64,000 nt of DNA, from contig JACPKQ010000022.1 of NCBI GenBank assembly GCA_016186995.1, forward strand, positions 1 through 64,000, given 5' to 3'. The position numbers and the translations under genes are program-made. This stretch comes from Deltaproteobacteria bacterium. Its GTDB lineage: Bacteria > Bdellovibrionota > JACOXK01. The notes under the pieces were generated by a model. That model was given only the letters and a program-made list of their open reading frames with translations, made no database searches and was not told the origin of the DNA. This document shows positions 30,456-40,318 of this stretch, piece by piece. Numbering within the stretch: the stretch's first letter is position 1; every line of letters begins with the position of its first letter.

Positions 30456-30471
30456 TGGCACAGGCTTTGCT
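30456..30471 (+). promoter_or_regulatory. sigma-54 promoter (-24/-12) of the C45-family gene
   Basis: TGGCACAGGCTTTGCT: TGGCAC, A, four bases, TTGCT, matching the consensus TGGCACG-N4-TTGCW except for one base. It lies 48 nt upstream of the GTG at 30519 in an AT-rich intergenic region. rpoN is encoded at 19554. Confidence 0.8.
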
Positions 30472-30518
30472 TAATGACCCCTAGTAAATGATCTTCATGG
30501 TCATTAAGGGGAATTTCG

Positions 30519-32360
30519 GTGCGGGGACTTTTTCATTTTTTTCTATTTGTAAACCTTTTCTTGTCTATGTCATTGCGCGCTGAAGGCGAAGCAATCCCAT
30601 CACCTTCAGTGATGAGATCACCACGCTTTGCTCATGATGACAAAAATAACAGCGGGGATCTAAAAAAAATCGAAGGCATTCATGTTCTCACATTAAAAGG
30701 GTCTTCGTTTGAAAGAGCCTATCAACATGGATTTCTTCTTAAAAAAGAAATTAAAAAAGGAATGATTCCTTTTTATGCTGCACTTCTTAAAAAAACACTC
30801 GAGAAAATTCCTTCAAAAAAATTTCAAGATTCTATTGGAGAATATATTGATCTTTTTCTTCTGGATCCAATGCGATCTTATGTTTCAGATCAAGTGAAAG
30901 ATGAATTGAAAGCACTTGCTTGGGCAAGTGGGTTAGATGAAAAAAATTATCTTAATGCCACAATTCTTCCAGATACTTTTTTACTTGTTCTTTCTCTTCT
31001 TTATGAAAATGGAATTATTTTAGATCGTTCTCAATTTGGTTGTACTTCTTTTGCCGCACAAGAAAGCATAACAGAAGATGGTTCTCTTATTGTTGGAAGA
31101 AATCTTGATTATGATGGAATCGGACTTTGGGACGAAAACCCAACGCTTATGATCAATCAACCTCACGATGCATATAAATATGTTTCTGTTACCTCTGCTG
31201 GTGTTCATACAGGAGGAATTACAGCTATTAATGAACACGGCCTTTCTTTAAGCCTTCACCAGGTTCTTTGTACAGATGTAAGTTTGGGTGAGCCTATCAT
31301 TCAAGTGGGTGATAGAATCATACGAGAAGCCAAAACTATTGAAGAAGCTTATAAAATCGCTAAAAACAGTGATATTTCTGGTTGTTGGAGTTATCTCATT
31401 ACAGATCAGGCACAACATAAATCAAGAATTGCTGTTTTATCTTTATCTGCAACGGATCATAAGCTTCAGTTTTTTAAAGATCATATAGAGGTTTCTAATT
31501 TTTTTCTCAACAAAAAAATGCATGAGAAAGAATATGAAATTTCTCCCTCTATTACACAAAGTTCTCTCAATCGATTTTTAAGAATGAGGCAGTTGGTTGA
31601 AAATAATTTAGGAAAAATGAATATTGAAAAAGCTCAAAGTATTCTCAGTGATCAGTATGATCTTTCTGTTAAAAGAGAAAGAGAGGCAAGCCCACACATC
31701 ATCAGTGTTATTAATAATATTCAGTCTGTTATTTTTAAAATAGAAAAACCATCTCAAGGAAAAGAATCTATTTCAAAAAGAATACAGATTTGGGTTTCAA
31801 ATGGAAAGGCTCCAGTAGCACAAGGAGACTATATCGGTTTTGATTTTGAAGGAAACATACTTGGAAAGCTTGCCAAAAAGAAAAACAAAAGTGATTCACT
31901 TGATGCTTATCTTAAAGCCTATAAAGCTTTGTATGAAGGAAATGATGAAGATGTTTTAAAATTTTTAGAAGAAGCTCACAATGATAAACCTTCTGAAACA
32001 ACCTATACGTATGTATTAGCATTATATCTTTTAAAAATGAAGAAGTGGGAAGAAGCACTTTCTCAGTTTGAGAAGGTTAAGGGTGAAGAGCTTAGTTTTT
32101 ATGAGACACTTGTCTATGCCTATTACTATGGGGTGTGTTTGGAAAAATTAGAAAAACAAGATGAGGCTCTTAAAATTTATGAAAAAATTCTAACGAAAGT
32201 TCCCGAGGGCGAGCTTAAAAAGGCGGTTGAGGAGAGAATGAGGAATCCAGAAGGAGATCTTCAAATGATCCCGGATCTTAAATTATTAGATACTATTGGA
32301 TATCGTTTAAACATGCCAAAACCATTAAAATCATTGAACAATGGGGGTTCTCGACCTTGA
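30519..32360 (+). CDS. exported C45-family (acyl-CoA:6-APA acyltransferase-like) hydrolase with C-terminal TPR-like region
   Basis: A 613-aa protein. The AAT/C45 Ntn-hydrolase core spans residues 52-400 with the autoproteolytic nucleophile Cys175 in RSQFGCTSFAA, followed by LIVGRNLDYDG and TSAGVHTGGITAINEHGLS. Residues 460-590 look like two or three TPR-type repeats (YKALYEGNDEDVLKFLEEA, WEEALSQFEKVKGEELS). The signal peptide (MRGLFHFFLFVNLFLSMS) is followed at once by about 25 residues encoded by a family B palindrome, in frame. The start is GTG with AAGGGG upstream. Sigma-54 control suggests conditional expression. Substrate (N-acyl amide or peptide) unknown. Confidence 0.85.
   Translation: MRGLFHFFLFVNLFLSMSLRAEGEAIPSPSVMRSPRFAHDDKNNSGDLKKIEGIHVLTLKGSSFERAYQHGFLLKKEIKKGMIPFYAALLKKTLEKIPSKKFQDSIGEYIDLFLLDPMRSYVSDQVKDELKALAWASGLDEKNYLNATILPDTFLLVLSLLYENGIILDRSQFGCTSFAAQESITEDGSLIVGRNLDYDGIGLWDENPTLMINQPHDAYKYVSVTSAGVHTGGITAINEHGLSLSLHQVLCTDVSLGEPIIQVGDRIIREAKTIEEAYKIAKNSDISGCWSYLITDQAQHKSRIAVLSLSATDHKLQFFKDHIEVSNFFLNKKMHEKEYEISPSITQSSLNRFLRMRQLVENNLGKMNIEKAQSILSDQYDLSVKREREASPHIISVINNIQSVIFKIEKPSQGKESISKRIQIWVSNGKAPVAQGDYIGFDFEGNILGKLAKKKNKSDSLDAYLKAYKALYEGNDEDVLKFLEEAHNDKPSETTYTYVLALYLLKMKKWEEALSQFEKVKGEELSFYETLVYAYYYGVCLEKLEKQDEALKIYEKILTKVPEGELKKAVEERMRNPEGDLQMIPDLKLLDTIGYRLNMPKPLKSLNNGGSRP
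30569..30641. repeat. family B palindromic repeat inside the C45-family gene
   Basis: GTCATTGCGCGCTGAAGGCG AAGCAATC at the left and CTTTGCTCATGATGAC at the right, with an inner CACCTTCAGTGATGA. Translated in frame as SLRAEGEAIPS..., the usual protein signature of this repeat, between signal peptide and mature domain. Confidence 0.8.
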
Positions 32361-32450
32361 TTTTTATAATGCAACGTGTTATAAAGATGCATTGCTTGAA
32401 TTAGATTTTAAGCCACATACATACTTATTCCCCTTATGGAGGAAGTTATT

Positions 32451-32939
32451 ATGTTCAAGGTAGGAGACACTGCCGTTTACCCGGCTCATGGCGTTGCAGT
32501 TGTAAAAGACATCGAAAACAAGATGATCTCCGGCAAAAAAATGCAGTTTTATATATTAAAAATTCTTGATAATGGCATGACCGTTATGGTGCCTAAAGAT
32601 AATGCTGAATCTGTTGGTTTAAGACAGATTATTGCTAAAGAGAAAGTGCCTAAGGTTATGAGGATTCTTAAAGATAAAACCCGCAATCGTGCTTATGATC
32701 ATTTAACGTGGAACAGGCGTTACCGAGAATACATGGAAAAAATTAAGACCGGCTCTGTTTATGAAATTGCTGAGGTTTTAAGAGATCTTTTCTTGTTAAG
32801 AACAGATAAAGATCTTTCTTTCGGAGAGAAAAGAATGCTTGAAACAGCCCGTAACCTTCTTGTTAAAGAGTTATCTCTTGCTAAGAAAGTAGAAGAAACA
32901 AAGATGGAAGCTGAAATTCGCCAGATTTTTGAGAATTAA
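32451..32939 (+). CDS. carD: CarD/CdnL-family transcription regulator
   Basis: A 162-aa protein with the N-terminal RNA polymerase-interacting domain (FKVGDTAVYPAHGVAVVKDIE, MTVMVPKDNAESVGLR) and a C-terminal helical DNA-binding region (KIKTGSVYEIAEVLRDLF, KDLSFGEKRMLETARNLL). CarD/CdnL proteins stabilise open complexes at rRNA and other promoters. ATG 32451 is preferred to the track's 32436, because GGAGGAAG lies between them at proper spacing. Confidence 0.95.
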   Translation: MFKVGDTAVYPAHGVAVVKDIENKMISGKKMQFYILKILDNGMTVMVPKDNAESVGLRQIIAKEKVPKVMRILKDKTRNRAYDHLTWNRRYREYMEKIKTGSVYEIAEVLRDLFLLRTDKDLSFGEKRMLETARNLLVKELSLAKKVEETKMEAEIRQIFEN

Positions 32940-32954
32940 TTAAAAAATATATAA

Positions 32955-32992
32955 TGTCATCCCGGAAGTGCGAAGCACTGTCCGGGGTCTAG
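32955..32992. repeat. family A-type palindrome (GTCATCCCGGAAGTGCG/GCACTGTCCGGGG)
   Basis: The arms ATCCCGGA.GTGC and GCAC.TCCGGGG correspond to the palindrome nested within MITE family E. It lies between carD and gltX. Confidence 0.8.
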
Positions 32993-33061
32993 CATTTCTG
33001 GATTCTAGGCCTCTTATGACATTTTCGTGCGGGATAGAAAATAAAGTGCTATAAAAAAGAA

Positions 33062-34501
33062 ATGGGAAAAAGACGTTATCGCTATGCACCGAGTCCTACA
33101 GGAGTTCTTCATGTGGGCAATGCAAGAACAGCTATTTATAATTGGCTTTTAGCTCGTCATTACGAAAGTACTCTTATTTTAAGAATTGAAGATACGGATA
33201 AGGAACGCTCTACTCCAGAATCTGAAAAAGCCATACTTCAAGATCTTAAATGGCTAGGGTTGGATTGGGATGAAGGTCCTGATAAAGGGGGTGATTGTGG
33301 CCCCTATCGTCAGTCTGAGCGAGGGCATCTTTATGAAGAGTATCAACACATTCTTCTCCAAAAAAAGAGGGCTTATTATTGTTTCTGTACACCAGAAGAA
33401 CTCAAGCAACAAAGAGAAGAACTTTTAAGTCAAAGTTTGATGCCTCAATATACAGGGCGATGTCTTAAATATTCAGAGTCCCAAGTTAAAATTTTCCTTA
33501 ACCAGAATAAACCTTATGTTGTAAGATATCATGTTCTTCCAGGTGATCCTGTCATTGTGCATGACCAGGTTCGAGGAGATGTGAAGTTTGAAAGAGAAAC
33601 GATTGGAGATTTTGTTATTGCAAAATCAGATGGTGGAGCAACGTATCAATTTGCTTGTGTGGTGGATGATGCTCTTATGAAAGTTACCCATGTTGTAAGA
33701 GGGGATGATCATCTTTCAAACACACCCAAACAATTACTCATTTTTGAAGATTTGGGTTTTAAACCCCCTGTTTATGCACATCTTCCAATGGTTTTAGGGA
33801 TTGATCGGAAAAAGCTTTCTAAAAGGCATGGGGCTGTTTCAGTAGGTGAATATAAAGAAAAAGGTTATTTACCGCACGCATTTTTGAATTTTCTTGTGCT
33901 TTTAGGATGGTCTTCAGAAACAGAAGATGAACTTTTAGAAAAAGAAAGACTTATCAAAGAGTTTACTGAAAAACGCCTTTCTCGAAGTCCTTCTATTTTT
34001 GAAACAGGAAAACTTGATTGGATGAACGGCCAGTATATTCGAAAACTCTCATTAGAAGAGTTTTACCAATCAGAGCTTAGTTTTATTGAAAAAGAATACG
34101 ATCTTAAAAGGATGGATATAAAATGGTTAAAACAAGTTCTTGCTGTACTTCAAACTGCTGTTGTAAAATTGCCAGATATTTGTAAAGAGCTTGAAATCTT
34201 TTTTGAAGATCGATTTCATTTATCTCCCGAAGTGAAAAAAGAATTTCAAAATGAAGATTTTAAAAAAGTACTTATAGGGCTTAAAGAATTTCTAGAAAAG
34301 AGTGAAACAAGTGATTTTGAAGTTATTAAAAAAAGCGTTTCAGAGCAAACCGGGGCAAAGGGCAAAAACCTATTTATGCCTTTAAGACTTGCTATTACAG
34401 GACAAAAACACGGGCCTGAACTTTCTCTTGTTGTACCTCTTTTAGGGTATAAAAATTTGAAAAAAAGAATAGAACACACTATGAAGGAATTAGGTTTATG
34501 A
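33062..34501 (+). CDS. gltX: glutamate--tRNA ligase
   Basis: Class I aminoacyl-tRNA synthetase of 479 aa. The HIGH-type motif is in YAPSPTGVLHVGNARTAIYNW, the KMSKS-type motif in KKLSKRHGAVSVGEY near residue 260, and LRIEDTDKERS is the glutamate-binding region. The C-terminal anticodon domain is complete. Whether it is discriminating or non-discriminating cannot be read here. It overlaps cysS by ATGA; gltX-cysS-uvrB is one compact unit. Confidence 0.97.
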   Translation: MGKRRYRYAPSPTGVLHVGNARTAIYNWLLARHYESTLILRIEDTDKERSTPESEKAILQDLKWLGLDWDEGPDKGGDCGPYRQSERGHLYEEYQHILLQKKRAYYCFCTPEELKQQREELLSQSLMPQYTGRCLKYSESQVKIFLNQNKPYVVRYHVLPGDPVIVHDQVRGDVKFERETIGDFVIAKSDGGATYQFACVVDDALMKVTHVVRGDDHLSNTPKQLLIFEDLGFKPPVYAHLPMVLGIDRKKLSKRHGAVSVGEYKEKGYLPHAFLNFLVLLGWSSETEDELLEKERLIKEFTEKRLSRSPSIFETGKLDWMNGQYIRKLSLEEFYQSELSFIEKEYDLKRMDIKWLKQVLAVLQTAVVKLPDICKELEIFFEDRFHLSPEVKKEFQNEDFKKVLIGLKEFLEKSETSDFEVIKKSVSEQTGAKGKNLFMPLRLAITGQKHGPELSLVVPLLGYKNLKKRIEHTMKELGL

Positions 34502-36000
34502 AAACTTTTCCAGATCTTTATATTTACAATACCATGAGTAGAAAAAAGGAGAAGTTTGAGCCTTTACATGCAGGTAAAGTTTCTATTTATTGCTGTGGCA
34601 TTACAACCAATGGTTTTACTCATGTTGGTCATGCTCGGGCTTTTATTGTTTTTGATGTTATTGTGAGGTTTTTGAAACAGCTTGGTTATAAGGTAAATTT
34701 TGTAAGAAATCTTACAGATATTGATGATAAAGTTATTGCTAAGGCTCATGAAGAAGGGCTTTCTTCTATTGAGTTAGCTAAAAAATACATTCATCAATTT
34801 CATGAAGATGCAAAGGCTTTAAAACTTTTAGATCCCACTCAAGAACCACGGGCTACAGAACATATAGAAGAAATTTGTGTCATGATAGAAAAACTTCTTA
34901 AAAAAGAACTAGCTTATGAAGTTGATGGAGAAATTTTTTATTCTATTAGAAAGTTTAAAGATTATGGAAAACTCTCTAAAAAGAATATTGAAGATTTAGA
35001 ATCAGGTGCACGCATTGAGATTGGAGAAAAAAAGAAAGACCCTCTTGATTTTGTACTGTGGAAGCCTGCTAAAGAAGGAGAGCCTTCGTGGGATAGTCCT
35101 TGGGGGCGTGGGCGCCCTGGATGGCATATTGAATGCTCTGCGATGAGTCAAAAATACCTGGGCAAAACCTTTGATATTCATGGAGGAGGGGCCGATCTTA
35201 TCTTTCCACACCATGAAAATGAAATTGCACAAAGTGAAGGAGCTTTAGAACATATTTTTGCCAATTATTGGCTTCATAACGGGCTCGTTAATTTTGGTGT
35301 TGAAAAAATGAGTAAATCTTTGGGAAATATTATTACAGTTTCAGAATTTCTTAAAAATTATGATGCTGAAGTTATGCGTCTGTGGGTTCTTTCAAATCAT
35401 TATAGAAGCCCACTTGGGTTTTCACATGTTCATGTGAGAGATGCAGTTTTAGGTTTAGAGCGATTTTATAAAACAGCACTTCTTATTGATAAACTTCTCC
35501 AAAGTGAAGAGAAAAAAGGGCATCCTGAAGCCTCAAACGAAGAAGAAGGTTTATTAAAAGATATTTCACTTTTAGAAGAGCGCTTTTTAGCAGCGATGCT
35601 GGATGATTTTAATACGGCCAAGGCTTTAGGATCTGTTTTTGAAGTGATACGACGCCTCAATCAATATTTAAATCAAAAGAATTTTACAGAATCAACTCTG
35701 ACTCGAGAGATTTTAACGAAAACCAAAACAAGTTTTGATATGGTGAGCCAAGTTTTAGGTATTTTTGAAGAAAATCCAGAAATCAAACTTGCTTCTTTAT
35801 ATGAACTTCTTTTGCCAGAAAACATAACTAAAGAAGAAGTTGAAAAATTGATTCAAGAGAGGAATCAAGCCCGAGCAGAAAGAAATTGGAAAAGAGCTGA
35901 TCAGATTAGAGATAAACTTCTTTCTCAAAAAATAGTTTTAGAAGATAATCGAGGGGGTACAACATGGAGAGTATTCATAGAGAATGAGCCGTCGATTTAA
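34498..36000 (+). CDS. cysS: cysteine--tRNA ligase
   Basis: A 500-aa class I synthetase with zinc-ligand [19 protein letters not shown] (HIGH), [29 protein letters not shown] and [11 protein letters not shown] near residue 280. It is of normal length with the usual C-terminal helical domain ([20 protein letters not shown]). It overlaps gltX (4 nt) and uvrB (17 nt), indicating translational coupling. Confidence 0.97.
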   Translation: MKTFPDLYIYNTMSRKKEKFEPLHAGKVSIYCCGITTNGFTHVGHARAFIVFDVIVRFLKQLGYKVNFVRNLTDIDDKVIAKAHEEGLSSIELAKKYIHQFHEDAKALKLLDPTQEPRATEHIEEICVMIEKLLKKELAYEVDGEIFYSIRKFKDYGKLSKKNIEDLESGARIEIGEKKKDPLDFVLWKPAKEGEPSWDSPWGRGRPGWHIECSAMSQKYLGKTFDIHGGGADLIFPHHENEIAQSEGALEHIFANYWLHNGLVNFGVEKMSKSLGNIITVSEFLKNYDAEVMRLWVLSNHYRSPLGFSHVHVRDAVLGLERFYKTALLIDKLLQSEEKKGHPEASNEEEGLLKDISLLEERFLAAMLDDFNTAKALGSVFEVIRRLNQYLNQKNFTESTLTREILTKTKTSFDMVSQVLGIFEENPEIKLASLYELLLPENITKEEVEKLIQERNQARAERNWKRADQIRDKLLSQKIVLEDNRGGTTWRVFIENEPSI

Positions 36001-37969
36001 ACTTGTTTCTTCATTTAAACCACAGGGCGATCAACCTCACGCCATTGCCGCTTTAGTTGAAGGGATTCAAAAAAATAAAAAAACCCAAACCCTTTTAGGC
36101 ATTACAGGAAGTGGAAAGACCTATACTGTGGCTCATGTGATTGAGCAATGTCAAAGACCAGCACTTGTGATTGCTCCTAATAAAACCTTGGCAGGGCAGC
36201 TTTATTCAGAGTTTCGAGAGTTTTTTCCAGAAAATGCAGTTGAGTATTTTGTAAGTTATTATGATTATTATCAACCTGAGGCCTATATTCCCTCAACAAA
36301 TACCTATATTGAAAAAGACGCTTCTATTAATGATGAAATTGATAAGTTAAGACATTCTGCCACACGCTCTGTACTCACAAGGCGTGATACGATTATTGTT
36401 GCTTCTGTATCTTGTATTTATGGATTGGGTTCTCCAGAGGAATACCAAAAGCTTCATATTCATTTAGAAACGGGCATGAAAATGGATCGAGATGATCTTT
36501 TAAAACGATTGGTCGCTATTCTTTATGAAAGGCAAGATCGTGATTTTTATCGTGGGAGTTTTAGGGTGATGGGCGATGTTGTTGATGTGTTCCCTTCACA
36601 TGAAGAAGATAAAGCTATACGTTTAGAGTTTTTCGGAGATGAAATTGAAAAGATTGTTCTTATGGATCCCCTCACGGGAGTTTTACTTGGAGAGCTAGGA
36701 GAGGCAGATGTTTATCCAGGTGGGCACTTTGTTTCTGACGAAGAAAGTATTTTAAGAGGTATGGAAAGTATTCGGTTAGAACTTCGAGAAAGGCTCCAAG
36801 CGCTTCGAAAACAAAATAAAAAACAAGAGGCAGATCGACTTGCTCAACGTACGCTTTATGATTTAGAAATGATGGAAGAGCTCGGGTATTGTAACGGTAT
36901 TGAAAACTACTCCCGCCATCTTGATGGAAGAAAGCCGGGGGAGCCACCCTGGACACTTTTTGATTATTTTCCAAAGGATGCACTTTTATTTATTGATGAA
37001 AGTCATATTACTGTACCCCAGTTGGGAGGTATGTATAAGGGAGATCATTCACGAAAAATGACACTTGTAGAGCATGGATTTCGTCTTCCTTCGGCTTGTG
37101 ACAATAGACCTTATAAATTTGAAGAGTTTGAAAAAAGAATGCCTCAAACTGTTTTTGTTTCTGCAACACCAGCTGCTTATGAGCTTCAATCCACTCAAGG
37201 GGAAGTAGTTGAACAAATTATTCGACCCACTGGGCTCATGGACCCTGAAGTGGTTGTAAAACCTGCAACGCATCAAGTGGATCATCTTTTTTCTGAAATT
37301 AAAAAAAGAATTGAGAAAAAAGAAAGAGTTTTAGTCACAACGCTTACCAAAAAAATGTCAGAAGAGTTATCAGAATATCTTAAAGATTTAAATATTAAAG
37401 TTCAATACTTACACTCTGATATTGCCACACTCGAGCGGGCTGAAATTTTAAGAGATTTGAGACAGGGTGTGATTGATGTGCTTGTAGGAATTAATCTTTT
37501 GCGTGAAGGGCTTGATTTACCCGAGGTTTCTTTAGTTGCTATTTTGGATGCTGATAAAGAAGGTTTTTTAAGGTCAAAAGTTTCTCTGATTCAAACTATT
37601 GGACGAGCCGCAAGAAACATTAATGGAAAAGTTATTATGTATGCTGACCGAATGACACAATCCATGGAAGAGGCTCTTTTAGAAACGAATCGAAGAAGGC
37701 AGATTCAAGAAGACTTTAATAAGAAACATAACATTACACCTCAATCGATTCAAAAAAATATTCATTCACTTTTAGATTCTGTGTATGAAAAGGATTATAC
37801 AGAAATTCCAAAAAAAGATGAAGAAATCATAGATCCAAAAACCCGTGCCCAAGAAATTGTGCGACTTCAAAAGCAAATGAAAGCCCATGCAAAACGTCTT
37901 GAATTTGAAGAGGCTGCACGTCTTCGCGATCGCATTCTTCAATTAGAAAAAAAACAACTTGGCATTTAA
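35984..37969 (+). CDS. uvrB: excinuclease ABC subunit B
   Basis: The damage-verification helicase of nucleotide excision repair. The 661-aa protein has [17 protein letters not shown], Walker [12 protein letters not shown], beta-hairpin [16 protein letters not shown]-type [14 protein letters not shown], motif [11 protein letters not shown] and a C-terminal UVR domain ([20 protein letters not shown]). Its start lies inside the end of cysS. Confidence 0.98.
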   Translation: MSRRFKLVSSFKPQGDQPHAIAALVEGIQKNKKTQTLLGITGSGKTYTVAHVIEQCQRPALVIAPNKTLAGQLYSEFREFFPENAVEYFVSYYDYYQPEAYIPSTNTYIEKDASINDEIDKLRHSATRSVLTRRDTIIVASVSCIYGLGSPEEYQKLHIHLETGMKMDRDDLLKRLVAILYERQDRDFYRGSFRVMGDVVDVFPSHEEDKAIRLEFFGDEIEKIVLMDPLTGVLLGELGEADVYPGGHFVSDEESILRGMESIRLELRERLQALRKQNKKQEADRLAQRTLYDLEMMEELGYCNGIENYSRHLDGRKPGEPPWTLFDYFPKDALLFIDESHITVPQLGGMYKGDHSRKMTLVEHGFRLPSACDNRPYKFEEFEKRMPQTVFVSATPAAYELQSTQGEVVEQIIRPTGLMDPEVVVKPATHQVDHLFSEIKKRIEKKERVLVTTLTKKMSEELSEYLKDLNIKVQYLHSDIATLERAEILRDLRQGVIDVLVGINLLREGLDLPEVSLVAILDADKEGFLRSKVSLIQTIGRAARNINGKVIMYADRMTQSMEEALLETNRRRQIQEDFNKKHNITPQSIQKNIHSLLDSVYEKDYTEIPKKDEEIIDPKTRAQEIVRLQKQMKAHAKRLEFEEAARLRDRILQLEKKQLGI

Positions 37970-37979
37970 ACCCCTCTTG

Positions 37980-38753
37980 TCATCCTAATCCAAAAAGTTT
38001 AGTGGCATTTTCTGTTGTGATCTTTCCTACTTCTTCTAAAGAAACACCTTTAAGCTCTGCAATTTTTTCTGCTGTGAACCTAACGTAAGAAGGTTCATTG
38101 CGTTTTCCACGATAAGGCTCAGGGGTGAGGTACGGGCAATCTGTTTCTAAAACCATGCTTTCTAAAGGGATGTTTTTTACAACATTTTGAAGTGCTTCAA
38201 CCTTCTTTTTAAAGGTAATAATGCCTGTAAAAGAAATATAAAAACCAAGTTCTATCATTTGAAGTGCAAATGGAAGTGAGCCAGTAAAGCAATGCATGAC
38301 ACCACCATTGTGACTTGCATCGACTTCTTTTGAGATTTTGTAAGTGTCTTCTTCAGCCTCTCGAGAGTGAACAATAATAGGTTTTTTAAGCTTTTGAGCT
38401 ATTTTAATTTGTTTTTTAAAATATTCTTTTTGTAAATCTTGTGGTGAGTGTTCATAGTAGTAATCAAGACCTATCTCTCCTATAGCGACTACTTTTTTAT
38501 GATGTGCTTTTTTTTCTAAAGTTTCTAAATCACCTTCTTTAAGATCTTTTACATCATGAGGGTGAATGCCCAGGGCTGCATATAAAAATTTTTTTGATTC
38601 TGCCACACATAAGGTCTCATCCATATTTGTTATGTGAGTACCCACAACAACCATTTTTTGAACCCCTGCTTCTTTGGCGCGTTCAAAAATATTGGGAAGA
38701 TCTTCTTTGTAATCAGGCCATTGAAGGTGTGCGTGGGTGTCGATGAAGGTCAT
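37980..38753 (-). CDS. tatD: TatD-family metal-dependent hydrolase
   Basis: A 257-aa TIM-barrel DNase/hydrolase with FIDTHAHL near the N-terminus, AIGEIGLDYYY, PIIVHSREAEEDT, GVMHCFTGS and VLETDCPYLTPEPYRGKRNEP. Last gene of the minus-strand tmk-holB-ricT-metG-tatD operon, overlapping metG by ATGA. It is convergent with uvrB, 10 nt apart. Confidence 0.95.
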   Translation of the reverse strand: MTFIDTHAHLQWPDYKEDLPNIFERAKEAGVQKMVVVGTHITNMDETLCVAESKKFLYAALGIHPHDVKDLKEGDLETLEKKAHHKKVVAIGEIGLDYYYEHSPQDLQKEYFKKQIKIAQKLKKPIIVHSREAEEDTYKISKEVDASHNGGVMHCFTGSLPFALQMIELGFYISFTGIITFKKKVEALQNVVKNIPLESMVLETDCPYLTPEPYRGKRNEPSYVRFTAEKIAELKGVSLEEVGKITTENATKLFGLG

Positions 38754-40318
38754 AAAGAAATCTCATATTTTTTAAAGAGGGGGTCTGTTTTTTGTACTTT
38801 AAACTCTTTTTGATTTTCCCAAAACCCACACAGTGCATCGATTCCCTTTTCTTTTGCTGTGCCACAAGAAAAACCTTGAATTCCTAAAGCACTTAAGGCC
38901 TTTCCTGCTGTTTGAGGCATAAAGGGAGAAATAAGTACACTTGCAATACGAATGGCTTCTAAAGTAAAACCAAGAACATCATTCAATCTTTCTTTTTTAC
39001 TTTCATCTTTAGAAAGTTTCCAGGGCTCATTGCTATCAATGTATTTGTTTGTAAATCGAATGGCTTCCCAAAGAGCAGTTAAGGCTTTATGAAAAGCAAT
39101 GTCATCCATGTTTTTTTTATACGAAATACGCATGGAAGTATATTTTTCTACAAGTTCTTGATCAATGGGAGTGATGGAGCTAGGTTTTAAAACTTTACCC
39201 TCTTGATATTTCAGTGTCATGGTAATGGTACGGTTAAGAAGATTGCCATAATCATCTGCAAGATCTGAATTAATTCTTCCAATAAGGGCAGAGTTTGAAA
39301 AATCTCCGTCACTTCCAAAAGGAATTTCTCTTAAAACAAAGTAACGAAGTGGGTCAACCCCATACTCATCAATGAGGGCTTCAGGTTCGATAAAATTTCC
39401 TTTGGATTTGCTCATTTTCTCGCCTTCATGAGTCCACCAGCCATGAGCAAATATTTTTTTAGGAAGGGGAAGTCCTAAGGCCATTAAAAACGTAGGCCAA
39501 TAAATGGTATGGTGTCTTAAAATATCTTTTCCTATTAAGTGAATAGCTTCTGGCCAAAACTTTTGAAAACGATCTTTATTATCAAAATATCCAAGACCTG
39601 AAACATAATTGAGAAGAGCATCAAACCAAATATAAACAATGTGAGGAAAGTTTGTTTTATCAGTTTGAGGCATCGGCACACCCCAGGTGACAGTTGTACG
39701 GCTTATGGAGAGATCTCGTAACCCTTCTTTAATAAAAGAAAGTATCTCATTTCGCCTGCTTTCAGGTTCTATAAAGTGAGGATTTTTATTAATGTAATCA
39801 ATCAGTGGGGCTTCATACTTGCTCATTTTGAAGAAATAACTTTCTTCTTTAAGCTTTTGAACCTCTCTATGGCATTCAGGGCAGCGGCCTTTATTATCAA
39901 GTTGTGTTTTGGTCCAAAAGGTTTCACAAGGGGTGCAGTACCAATCTTCATAATTTCCTAAATAAATATCTCCTTGATCAAGAACAGTTTTAATCATGTG
40001 GGTCACAACTTTTTTATGACGTTCCTCTGTTGTTCGAATAAAATCGTCATGGGTGATCAAAAGCTTTTTCCACAGATTTTGGAATCTTTGAACGACTCGA
40101 TTAGCTAATTCGATAGGTTGTTCATTATTTTTTTGGGCTGTTTGTTCTACTTTGCTACCATGTTCATCAGTGCCTGTAAGAAAAAAGGTTTCAAAACCAT
40201 CCATTCTTTTAAAGCGTGCTAAAACATCAGCAGCAATGGTTGTGTAAGCATGTCCAATGTGAGGCAGGTCATTGACGTAATAAATGGGTGTCGTAACGTA
40301 AAAATATTTTTTACTCAT
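38750..40318 (-). CDS. metG: methionine--tRNA ligase
   Basis: A 522-aa class I synthetase. It has YVTTPIYYVNDLPHIGHAYT (HIGH), zinc-binding CTPCETFWTKTQLDNKGRCPEC pattern (two CxxC pairs), WFDALLNYVSG and KMSKSKGNFIEP. The C-terminal tRNA-binding domain of long forms is absent. The start is ATG 40318, which overlaps the ricT stop by 8 nt; the track's 40381 start adds residues without homology. Confidence 0.96.
   Translation of the reverse strand: MSKKYFYVTTPIYYVNDLPHIGHAYTTIAADVLARFKRMDGFETFFLTGTDEHGSKVEQTAQKNNEQPIELANRVVQRFQNLWKKLLITHDDFIRTTEERHKKVVTHMIKTVLDQGDIYLGNYEDWYCTPCETFWTKTQLDNKGRCPECHREVQKLKEESYFFKMSKYEAPLIDYINKNPHFIEPESRRNEILSFIKEGLRDLSISRTTVTWGVPMPQTDKTNFPHIVYIWFDALLNYVSGLGYFDNKDRFQKFWPEAIHLIGKDILRHHTIYWPTFLMALGLPLPKKIFAHGWWTHEGEKMSKSKGNFIEPEALIDEYGVDPLRYFVLREIPFGSDGDFSNSALIGRINSDLADDYGNLLNRTITMTLKYQEGKVLKPSSITPIDQELVEKYTSMRISYKKNMDDIAFHKALTALWEAIRFTNKYIDSNEPWKLSKDESKKERLNDVLGFTLEAIRIASVLISPFMPQTAGKALSALGIQGFSCGTAKEKGIDALCGFWENQKEFKVQKTDPLFKKYEISL

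Noticed and set aside
32376-32450. Sigma-54 promoter upstream of carD (GATGCATTGCT)
   Set aside because: It has a TTGCT but no TGGCAC-like -24 element at the required distance.
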